Below, in pieces: positions 49,201-61,200 of a stretch of 64,000 bases of DNA (position 1 is its first letter; each line of letters starts with the position of its first letter). This DNA is from Buxus sempervirens (Eukaryota; Streptophyta; Magnoliopsida; Buxales; Buxaceae). Below the pieces are notes generated by a model. It was not told where the DNA came from. It saw only the letters and a list, made by a program, of their open reading frames with translations, and ran no database searches. The stretch spans positions 60,061,915-60,125,914 of the forward strand of contig OX387183.1 of assembly GCA_947561395.2 (NCBI GenBank). Reading direction: 5' to 3'. The position numbers and the translations under genes are program-made.

Positions 49201-52200
49201 CTGTATAGCATGTTGATATCCCCTCAAGCCCGTGTTGCAGATTTGTATTCCCATGGAGTGGGAGGCATACAATGGAATTTGAATTTTAGAAGAGGAATCT
49301 TCGATTGGGAGTTGGAAGCATTGGCCCAACTATTGGAGTGCATAAATGGGAAGGAGCTGGATTCTTTCCAAGATAAAATGAGTTGGACTAGGAGCAATGA
49401 TGGTAATTTCTCAGTGAAGAGCCTCTACAACCATCTTTGTAAGCATAGTCCCAATTTTAAGGTACATACCTTACTATGGCAACCCTTACTCCCATCTAAA
49501 GTGGGATTCTTTATGTGGATTGCAGTGCTGGAAAAAATCTTAACTTTGGAGAATTTGATGAAGAGAGGGTAGCAGTTTCCTAGTAGGTGTAGTCTTTGCA
49601 AATGTAGTGTGGAGAATGTGAATCATCTTCTCATGCATTACTCGTTTTCAAGTGAACTTTGGAACACCTATTTTGCTAAATTTGGAATAGCTTGGGCTCA
49701 TCCGGAAAATGTGAGGAAGCTTCTTTTATGTTGGAGGACCACTAAGGGGGTTTCTCCCATTCAGGTATTTTGGAGATTGACTCCGGGGGCCGTCATGCGG
49801 TCAATTTGGAAGGAACGTAACAATAGAATATTTGAGAACAAAGAAAGGTCTCTGAATGCTCTTTTCAAATATTCAATAAGCTTAGCCCTTTATTGGGCGT
49901 CAGCTGTGGAGTCTTGTAAGGTTTTGAAGCTTAATGATGTTCTAGCGTGTGAAAATTTTTGTGACCTGTAGAGGTCTGGGATGGGGGATTTGTACAACAT
50001 TGGTGTACAAGAATGTATCTTATCTTTAGCTTTTATTAATATATAACTAGCATTCTGCCCGTGCTTTGCACGGGCAAATAGGTTCGAAAAATTATTAAAA
50101 TATAAATTATTTAATATATTGTCTTGAAAGTTAATATTATTTTTTGGTAGAACTTGAAAGTTAATATATTAACAATATATAATAGAATTAGAATTAATTA
50201 TCTAAACGGCAAACACTATCTCATAAGAACTTTAAAATACACCTGGTGTGACAAACCTCATATAGTTACATGAACGTGAAAATGGATATAAATACATGGA
50301 TTAGTAGTATGTGCTATGTACAGGAAACTTCAAAAGTGTGAGTCATAGGAGTAGTAGTTATAAATATATTGTCTTGAAAATGGATATAAGAATTCCCTTC
50401 TTATAAAACATTGCAAGCTCCATGAAACAGTTGTGAGGTCCTGAAATGAAAATGAAATAGAATAAGAATAAAGTAAAACCAAAAGATATGTGACTACTAT
50501 TAAGCATTAAAAATGTTGTTTATTAAAAGATCTGATAATTTCATAAATTGTAAGCGTTGAATTTTGTGGGATTTTCTAGGAAGCAATATATCAAGTCATA
50601 GGAGTGGCAGTAGTTTGATCTGTTTGACAATGCGAATCAATGTCTATCCATGCAATGAAAGATGTCCAGCTAATTAGAGTACTACTACTATTAAAAAAAA
50701 ACTTTTGGTGAAAAAATTGAATTGTCTACATTGCCAAAATAATAATAATAATAACATATTAATAAATAGTTGAATAGCTCATTAGGAAACAGCAAACTCA
50801 AAATTGAAAACAATAACAAAGTCTTAACATTAGAAAAAATGCCACATCCCAAATAGTTGGGGTCAACACGATAAATTCAATATTCAGATCCCAAATCTTG
50901 GCACTTTTCCATAATTGCCATTTTAGGCTTCTGATAAGTCGAAGCCATGTCAGAGGGTGCTGCTCCTAATCAAGGCAATGAGATTTCTAATGCAAAGAGT
51001 TTGCTAGATTTGGCAAACGAAACGTCACCGGGGTGGTTCTAAATTCTTTAAAAATAGTTGTTTCAGATGATATAGAAAAGAACTTCACTCATGCTTTGTG
51101 TACTTAATGAAGAAAAAAAGTTTATTATTATTATTTTTTGCGCAACCACCGCCAATGACTTCGCCACTGCCAGGGAAATATAGCAAGGGCTTTCGACAAG
51201 AGAGAGAAGATCAGAAAGGAAGATAGGAGATAGAAAGGAAGGAAAGGGATCTGGCAATTCTAGGACCTTCGAAAGAGGTTTCAAGAAAGAGCCTCTAGAA
51301 CAGTCAAGAAGAGCCCGGAGGCTGCAGGTGGAAACTTGCGGGAGAAGGAACCCCCGCTCTCGTATCCCCCTTCCACAATGGGAGTGAGTGAGAAAGCGAG
51401 AGGGACGAAAGGAGGATAGAGACCGAGAAGGGGAGACTGAAGGAGATGTAGAAAGAGGGATTCAAAAACCGAAGAACGAAAAGTTGCGGCACGTTTTTTT
51501 TTATTATTAAATAAATGCTTTAAAACTGAATCGGAAGTTGTTTTTGTTTATTCCTGATTTGAAATTATTATAAAATGATATGACTAAATCTAAATTATTT
51601 TTAAAAACCGAAGAAAGTCAAAAGTTACGGCAGTTAAATAAATGCTTTAAACTGAAAAACGAAAGATTTTTTTGTTTATTACTGATTTGGAATTATTATA
51701 AAAAGTATATGACTAAATCTAAATTATTTTTTAAAACCGAAAAGTCAAACATTGCGGCGCTTTATAAGAAGATACGACTGATTTTAAATTACAAAAAAAC
51801 TTAAACACTGAATGTGAATTATTTTTGTCGTTTGAAACCAAAATAAAAAAGTACTGCCCGCTTTTTGTCTGATTTATTGGGAGGCTCGGGAACGCCGAAG
51901 CACGCGAGGCTGTCCCGAGCCTCCGAAGCAACGGGGGGGTGACACGTCAATCGCCACCCCCCTTTCCTTTAATATATAGATTTTCATTACCAATCCAAAA
52001 AAAAAATTTTAGGTACATTTAAGGCACAATAGAAGTTTTTCAATAAAGAGCTACCCCTCATTGGTATCAATTTTCTAATCAGAATTACACAAACCTCTCC
52101 TCTAGTATATATAAAAAAGATATTGACATGTCATATGTTTGGCTCTCCATCATTACAGTTATGGCAGTTAAGGTAATTTACTTGTAATTCCTTATTGGCT

Positions 52201-55200
52201 GCTATTACATAGCCATAGCACGATTTATCTACTGTTTATACCTTGTCGCGTTCAATGGTATTGTTTGTGTCTTGTTTGGCTCTCTTGGGAAGCGTTCCAT
52301 GTGGTAGTTGAGGATTTTAGAGATCATTTTGAGTTGTTCTAGTCCTTGTGTATAATTTTGAAGTGATTTGGAAATGTTTTGGTTAATTAATGAAAGTGAT
52401 TCTGTCAGAGGGGTTTAATATGCAGAATTTTGATTAGCTAAAGATATAACTGTGGCACTATGGTGTCAGACCATAGTCTTGCCAATGTGTTTAGAATGAT
52501 TTATAGGCGTTAAAAACCCTCGGTGTATCCTTTGGTGGACACTAGTGGAGGTAAGCAGCTGTATCTTTTAAAGCCACGAAGGGAGATACATGCTATTGGT
52601 GGGCCCATTTGGGTTGCCACCTCTTGGTGAGGTGTTTCTGCCTCATAATTAGGTGGAGAGTGGGCTTTGCCACTTGTCCTAGGCTCCTAGCCCATTGACA
52701 AATGGCAAGCCAGCTAACTTACTAGGTTTTAAGAAGCTAAATGAGTGTGATTAGCAGTTAAGTAGCTAGCTACATGTGCCTAAAAGCTGATTTCTGTTTT
52801 GCTATTAGCAAGCATATAAAGCCGAACTCTAGCTTATATGCTTATTTTAGAAATTGATGGGGAAACATTTTGTAGAAAAGGTCAAAGCACTGTTGAAAAG
52901 AAATCAAGGGGAATTATTGGAACCCTAAAAGAAGTGTGAAGGAAGGAATTAGAAACAATTAGTAGAGAAGTAGAGTCCATTAGTAGAAACAATTAGAGCA
53001 GCAGGATTTTTTTGGCTTGAAAGCATGCATTTTCTTCTCAAAATTCTTCTTATATCCCTACCTTTTGTAGTTTAGACTTTTTCAGTAAAATAGCATGTGA
53101 ACTGTGACAAATTGATCATGTTTATCTATATGTACAAGTTCCAAACCGTTATTTCAACTTTTGGTTTAATTTGACTCTGACTTTACTAAAGGAATCTCCG
53201 AATTCTGCATTTAGGCATTAGAACTATAGTTTTACTTCTTTTATGTTGGAAGATCTCAAAAGGAGACTCTCCTTTCAAGGTCTTTTGGCGGTTAACACCA
53301 GGGGCAGTGATGTGGGCAGTTTGGAAGGAACGAAACAACAGGATTTTTGAGAATAAGGAAAGATCTCGGGATGCTCTTTTCAAATACTCTCTTAGTTTTA
53401 TCCTTTATTGGGCGTCTGCAGTGGAATCTTGTAAGGGATTGAAATGTCATGATGTATTAATGTGTAAGGATTTCAATGATTTGTAAGGATGGGGAGGGGA
53501 TGAGGTTTATGTACACCTTTGGTGTACAGCATTGTAACCTGTTTTCAGCATCTTTTTAATATATTTCTTCATTACCGATCAAAAAAAAAAAAACTATAGT
53601 TTTACTTCAAAAACACATTCTAGATATATATCATAAACATCCATTTCCCAGTTGATTTTTAAGCCAAAAGAAGGAAATCTGGCAATGAGGAAATGCCAAT
53701 CAAAACCCAGCTTAGACAAGTTGAAACCAAACTAGGTTTCAACATGCACCAGAAACTTGAGTTTTAGAGTGTGTTTAAATGTAAATTTTTTGTATTTTAA
53801 TGCATTATAAACATGCTTTGTATCCCATGACAAGCTGGAAACTTACTAAAGAAGGCTTAACAAGTATTGTAGTTAGTAACTTAGTAAGCACAAAATAAAT
53901 TTCGCTCTTTTAGCTTCGATAAGTCCAACTAGTATATGTTTAGGTATGATTTGTGTGGGAAACATAAGTAAGATTAAAAGACATGCTGAGTGATGTGAGG
54001 GCTGGCTTATATAGAAGGAGAAGTTGTACTTGTCCAGATGTGTTATGATTTTCAAATGTATGTTTATTTCTAAGTTACAATGCATCTGTTTGTTGCTTAC
54101 TGGAATCTAGTATCTCATTCTATGTTTTTCACTATATAGACTGTGCAGTTAAGGAGGATTGGTCAGAGCCCGATTTGGAGGAGGTTGACCCAAATCAGTG
54201 GATTCCTGGGATTTTATATATGTTTGTATATAGGTCAGTTTCCTTTGTAAGTCTCCTGCTTTACTTAAAGTTTGGGTTTGCAGCTTAGCAGCTGTTTAGA
54301 CTTGTGGTAGGTTTTCTTCAGATCGCGGATTCTGATCTGTGGATCATTTTTATATCTATTGACCTGGATTTTAGAATAATACTTGTATAGGCGACTTCAT
54401 TTCAGATTTTGTATAAGACTTCCACTGTATTAAATTGTTTCTTCCATGCTATTCTGATATATGTGTTTAGAAATTCATATTAAAGGACTGTCTTTGAATA
54501 GATATTGTGATGTGTTAAATTCTTGTTGCACTCAAATCATGGTTATGCACTGGAAATCTAATTTGGGGCACATAAATAGGTGGGGGCTGTTGAATTTAGC
54601 TACTTTCCGTAGCTGTACGCCCCCCTGTGAAGACATTTTGCACATTATTCAGCACTACAGCATAGCTTTCCCAATTTGGAACAAGCTAGCAGCCCATTTG
54701 GAACAAGCTAGCAGCCCACAACTTAGTCAATGATTTTTTTAATTTGGACCTCATGAATTGGATCTCGTCAAATCTAGCTCTAAACAGTCTTACAAAGGAC
54801 TTATCCCTTGGAATTCAATATATTCCTTTACTTGCTATCACCTTTAGAAGGCTCGAAACAATAAAGTTTTTTATTAAAGAGTAGCCACCCAGATAAACCC
54901 TTAATCTCAGTCTTCAAAAAAGCAAGCAAGGATGTAAATACCTGTTTGATGAACCTAGACTGATCAAGTAAAGGCAAGTGTCGTCAACTGGCTTCCTGTA
55001 AAGCTCCCCCTCTAACATAGCTCAACATAAGCATTGGTAAGTGCTATGAAGGTAACCCGCAACAAATGGGGTTAGTATATATGGTAGGAAACAATAAGGG
55101 AAGATGGATTGTTCGTTTCATGGAAAGAAGGGTAATACAACAAACGCCAAATCTGAGTTAGGAGCACTAAAAAAAGGGATTCTCCTTGCATGGGAGTTAG

Positions 55201-58200
55201 GTATATGGAACCTAGTAGCAGAGGCTAGTCATGTTATTAATGTAATCAAGGATGATGCAGCCAGCCACAACCCAAACAAAGCATTAAACAAGACCACCAA
55301 ACTATGAGTAGCAACTCAAATTAAAAGAAACATTCCAAAAAGAAAACAATTGTGCAAATGCACTGGAAAATATCTAGGATTGATATTTTAAGAAAGCTCC
55401 AATTATTCATCAATGCCAACTTTTAGGTGATGTAATGGTGCTATTCAGCTATGTAATAGTGACTTTATTATCAATATTACCCCTGTTTACCAAAATAAAT
55501 AAACAATTTGAAGTGTTTTAAAAATATTTTTTTTAGCCCAATGACCATGGCACATAACAAATAAGCACGATACCTTTTTTAGGGCAAATAAGGACATTAT
55601 ACGAAACCCATCCAGCCACTATGGAGCCAGCCAGGAAGTCAAATGGTGAATTTGACAAAAACAATAAATCAATTTAATCCTAAAACTACACAAGAAATGA
55701 TAACAAGAATAGATAACACATCACACAAGATTTTCAGATTTACAAGTGGAAAGCAGCACCAAATGTCATTCATTTTATTCAACACTTTGAAGTCAGTAAT
55801 GATAGCAACCATAATTACAGGTTCAGATGGTAAAATAAATTTTTGAAATGCTGAAAAAAGTTAAAGTAACTTACAGAAAGTCAGAAACACGGAACAACAT
55901 GCCCATCTAACGTTGTCTTTAAAATACTATGAAAAAGGTTTTCTAATTGGATACAGCAGTTCTCATTTCCTCTGATAATATTTTCTTTTACTGCCAGATG
56001 GATTCATGGAGTGTTAATGCAATCCAGTTCATCATTTAAAAGGGCATTTTCTGGATTACTTGGGTGTGGGTGGGGGGGAAGAGGGATAGAGAAAGAGAGG
56101 CTACAGAAAGTCTCAACAAGCAACCCAGCCTGCCTAAGCTAAAAGGCAAATGAACAAGATTATCTGAGATGAAGATTCATAAGACCAAAAATACTACCAA
56201 ATGTCATCACATTCTCGTATAATACATTTGATATGTTCAGAAGCAGTTAGTGCAAGTTTCACAAGAAGTGAGAAACTAACTGTGACATGTAAGTCAAAAA
56301 AATAATGAAGCCAAAAGTTGTACTTAGGCCAGTTATTACCTCCTTATCAATGTGTTGCACAAGTGTATTACACGATCACTGGGTAAAAGAGAAGCAAGGA
56401 TATCACCAGCAGCACTAGAAATGTTTTTCTTCACTTGCTCAAGTGAAACTCCATTTTCATTAATCACCCGACCAGTGAGGCTTGGTTTGTACTCTTTACA
56501 CTCTACTACAGACTTCACCATGACCATGCATTGGATAATGAATTGCTCCAAAGATACTACTTCTGGCTCAAGATCTGTGATCTTCTTCAAACAAAAGTCC
56601 ATTACATGTGGAAGAACACATTTATCACTAAAGGAAAAAGGATGCCTGCGGTGCAATGCAACTAGAATTTTCATCAGTTTAGTGCAAGTTCTCTGAGCAA
56701 AGTTCCAAAGTTTTTGGTTTCTCTCTTGAAAGGACGTACCTGTGATATCAAAATAACCACAGACAAATAGTAAAAACCAATCACTTCCAATCTCGACCGT
56801 ATGACTCTAACAAATAGTATATAAGAGGGAATGGGCAGGGAAAGATGAAAAAAAGAAAAAATTTCCACTAAAATTCACATCGTACGGAAGGAACAAAGTT
56901 CTTTTGCATTTCACATACGAAATTTGCATTTCATTTTGGTAGGTAAAGTTCCAAGTATTTTGTAAGTCCATGATAGACAAAAAATAAAATAAAATAAGTG
57001 CATCGATAGATATATTCTTCCTAAGACCAAACTCTGTGATATCTCAAGCTCATATCACATCAAGTTCACAAATTTCGCCACGTAAAGCCAGTAAAACCAT
57101 GCTTCTGTGCAGAAATATATATCCAACACAAGAACATAATGAAAAACCTTTGCATTGATTTTGCATACACACAGATCTTCAAGATGTTCTCCTTTTCCCC
57201 CAATTACCAGCGAATTATCTCATTAAACTTAATCTAAACTTACCATAAACATGAAGCAAAAGAGTTCCTTCCTCCTTACAAGAACAAAAAAGCACAGTTC
57301 AACATTTCATTTCATTTCAACCACTTCATTCAAAACATTTCAGCCTTCCATGGATTCAAATCGAAGAACTCAACTCATAAAGATTTTACATTGGTCAAAA
57401 TAATTTGCCCTATATTTCAAATATCTGAAACTTAAGACCAAAACCTTGGAAGCTACACTGTCAAACCCAAAAGAAAGAAGCATAGACCTATAGACCTAAA
57501 ACCACTTGCAAGCAAAATCAAGGCACATCAAAGGTCAAAATGTGCTTGAAGCTCTAAAAGGATACTGAAATCCAAGTGGGGGAGCCTATCAAGGTCATTT
57601 TTTCTAGTGCCCATCTGCGCATGGCTTATGACCCGTGACTTGTGTTATTGCTTGTACATATTATACGTAGTGTCTAAAGAGCTGCCAGCGCATATGTAAA
57701 ACTTTATATAGTGATCCCTATGCAGCCATGTATGAAAGGTTTCAAAGGGTATGGAGTTTGCTACAGAGAAAGGGTATGGAGTTTGCCCAATGGTCCGATC
57801 TCAACTCCCATTGCCTGATCATCTATCTTCAATCTTATCCTACGAATAAAAGTTCTTCCTTTATATTAGCCAAAGCTTCAAACTTTGTGTAGGTTATACC
57901 CCATAATTGACAATAAGTTTCTGTTTCCAACATGCCTCTTCATACAGCCAACACAAGCATTGACAAGTACATCTACTCAATGCCTCTGCCCAAGCACATG
58001 AAATGTATTTTTCCCCTTTTTACGTATGAAGATGATTATTGCGAGCATGCTACCAGTATGGCACAAACAACTAGAGGTGGCAATTGTGACCCGCCAACCC
58101 GCCCGGTCTTAGGTGGGTTTGGGTTGAATGTTTCAACCCGCGGATTGGGTTCGGGTCATGAACTCTCAACCCGATTATAACGGGGTTGGGTTACGGTTTG

Positions 58201-61200
58201 ACCCCTCAACCCGAAATGACCCGATTACAACCCAATTATTTTTTTGTGTAATAGCCGTTTTGAACATTATACTAACAATAGTTGTGGCTACTCAACCTTT
58301 CCTATTTTCATATAAATAATGACAAAGGATAAAGTGAAGAAAGACTTTCTCCATATAAATATTTCAAATTTCTTAGCCTCTACTAATATAAATTGAGGCC
58401 TTGATGACAAGTAAGGTCTTTTAAGACTTTATTATTATTATTTTTTGATTGGCAATATAGATGCTTTCTTATATTAATTGGTATAGAACCTTTTATAGGT
58501 ACACAGAATGTGTAACTAAGATACAACTCTCTATTTCAGACCCCTCACACTCCCTCATATGAAGGCTTCTTGAATGATTCAAGACCCAATACAGTTGAGA
58601 GTACAGTATTAGACAACCAGATTGGTACAACTAGAATCCCTTCCCTAATCAGGAAACATTTCACACTGGATCAGGAAACATACAACTTTTAAGACTTTAT
58701 TATTATGTTTTAGTTCTTTTCTTTATGTTATTTTAATTCTATCTTAATGATTGTTGTATTATTATGCTTCTTAGGTGTGCTTTGATATTAGAATGAATTG
58801 AAAAAATAGAATTTGCATAGACTTTGATATTAGAATGAATTAAAATTTTTAATTTTTAGTAGTAATTTAAATTATTTAAACAAGTTGACAGGTTGAAGCG
58901 GGTTAGAGCGGGTTGGGTTGGGATATTCCAACCTGTTTATTAAACGGGCAGGTTCGGGTTAAGCCTTGGCTAGTTAACCCCCTAAATCAACCCGACCCAT
59001 TGCCACCTCTACAAACAATGATAAACCCCCTTCCTGTACTAACTTAATCCAGCCACTAATCACTTATGTGCTCTATAATTAGCCGACAATCTCATCAACA
59101 ACTAAAATTAACAAAGGTAAGGATAGAATCACACACAAAGAAGAGATGATAACCTTACCTTTGCCTTCGGCTATCAAATAGCCTCTTGGAGGTCCATTCA
59201 TCAGAAGTAAGGAGGAAACCATCAAAGAAAAAGACCATTCCCAATAAATGAGATTAACCACTGACTGTTTTAATTAGAGAACTTGTTGAGAACAAGAACA
59301 AAATTGACAAGATATTACATAAATGAAAGAATAGAAGACACGTAAGACACGTGTTTGAGCACACATGTACACATATGGAGATAAAGAAGAACAAGTAACA
59401 AAGGGAATGAGAGAGAGAGAGAGGGGGGGGGGGGGTCGATTTTAGACATGTGGCACAAATTATTCTCAAAAACTTCAGTGTGAGAAAGACATTAATTCTG
59501 ACACATGGTGAATGTTAGCAGCCATTTTAACTGATAAGTTTTCAGAGTTTTCATTGTGTCTTTACACTTTTTATTTGATAGGTATTCAAAGTTTTCATTA
59601 CATCATTATGCAAATATATTTTCTCCAGAACATACATTCGGATGCATTTTGGCAACAGTGTTCCTCCCTACCTCCCTCAACACAAAAAGCAAAAGAAGTA
59701 TATATCAATTTATTCCATATCCACCTGGTGGAGATACACATATGAAAATTGGCAAAATGGTGGTCCAATAATCAAATCAGATAAAGTAAAGATTCAAAAA
59801 ATCACAGTACTCATAAGGATGAGTCCAACCCAAAAATTAAAAAAAAAAAAACTACTAAAATATCTTGGTAATCTGTTTTAATCATGAACCATCCAAAAAC
59901 TCAATTCCCTACGCAAACTGCTATGGGATAAATGAACAACGCACAATAACAAGAACTTAGCAAGACAAAGAAATGAAAAGAACAACAAATAGCTATCCAG
60001 TGATTAAAATCAAAAGGGAGAGAAACTAACAGTACGGAAGAATTGACTGGATTGCATTCAAGAGCGCGGGAGAAACCTCCTTAACAGGTCTGACCTCCTA
60101 AAAGATGCAAATAAAGAGGATAAAAAAGAATTGAGCAGGGGCATACAAACAAAAATATAAAGCAGACTTTGAAAATGTTAAGAACAGAATCACATACTTA
60201 CCTGTATACATTTCACATCACTTGGAAACCCCGAAATGATCAGTTGTCGTATTATTTTAGAACACAATAACCATCTCTCACATGTTAAGTAGAGATCGTC
60301 ATGATGTTCCACTGAAGCATTTAAAGCAAAGCTCTGAGAAACTGCAGCAAAACCATGCAGTATGGTCTGCACATCACTCTGCCAAAGGCACCAGCAGAAA
60401 CTGAAAAAATGGGATGAAATCTGCAATAAAAGCATAAGCAAAACTAAGAAGAGTGATAAAAAGATCCACTTTTCCACCTTCGAAATGCAATTGCATTGTA
60501 AGTTATAAAAGACTTTGTTCAATCTCAAAACCCAATAATATTTGCCCCTTAAAATTTACAAACAAAAGGAAGTTATGTGATTCTAATCTACACAAACAAA
60601 ACAAGAACAATTTTCAGGTAGACCATAAGAATAGTTTCAACAGACTGGGACAGCAGAAAATAATCTATGTTGCCAACCCAAAAAGTGGGGCGGGAGGTAA
60701 AGTATTTTTTTTGTAGTTATGACAGATTGGGATGGCAGAACATGACCCAATTTGGCAACCTCAATTAGTTGGAATAATTAATTTTGTTGTTGTTATTAGG
60801 AATCCACTTGGTTGCTTGAATCAACTGAATGAGGGGCTACTTTAGGCTATACTGCTTGGCATACTCCAAACTAGGACGGTGCTAGTGAAACCAGATAAAA
60901 GAAAGATGGAACTTTTGAAGATGCTATTGATGGAAATGGTGCTTATGGGTTCAGATGCCAATCATGAGGAAGATGCCATAGGAAGTGCCAGTTCTCTATC
61001 CTGAAATCATGGGTTCAGCTACCAATCATGAGGGTCTAGAAAGGTGTCTCGATAGGGAGATGTTGGTATTGCTGTTGCTGCCTCTGCTCTTATTTCTGGC
61101 GATGGTGTTGTCTTGGACTAAAAGGATGACCTATTAAATGACATGTCAGTATACACAATCAACCTGAATAGTTAACCCAATAGGTTTCAGTGACACATGA

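Larger units (their letters stand above)
48534..52003 (+). mobile_element. 5'-truncated L1-type LINE carrying a Helitron in its 3' UTR
   Basis: Target duplications AAATTTTAAGTACATTTA (48516-48533) and AAATTTTAGGTACATTTA (52004-52021) match at 17 of 18 bases. The LINE itself is about 1.54 kb: the end of reverse transcriptase and the C-terminal part ([20 protein letters not shown], then [17 protein letters not shown], ending ACENFCDL at about 49970), then 3' UTR and the tail cattaccaatcc plus an A-run. Stops at 49069 and 49570 both replace an expected tryptophan. It lies in the 8.5-kb importin-11 intron, antisense. Confidence 0.92.
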
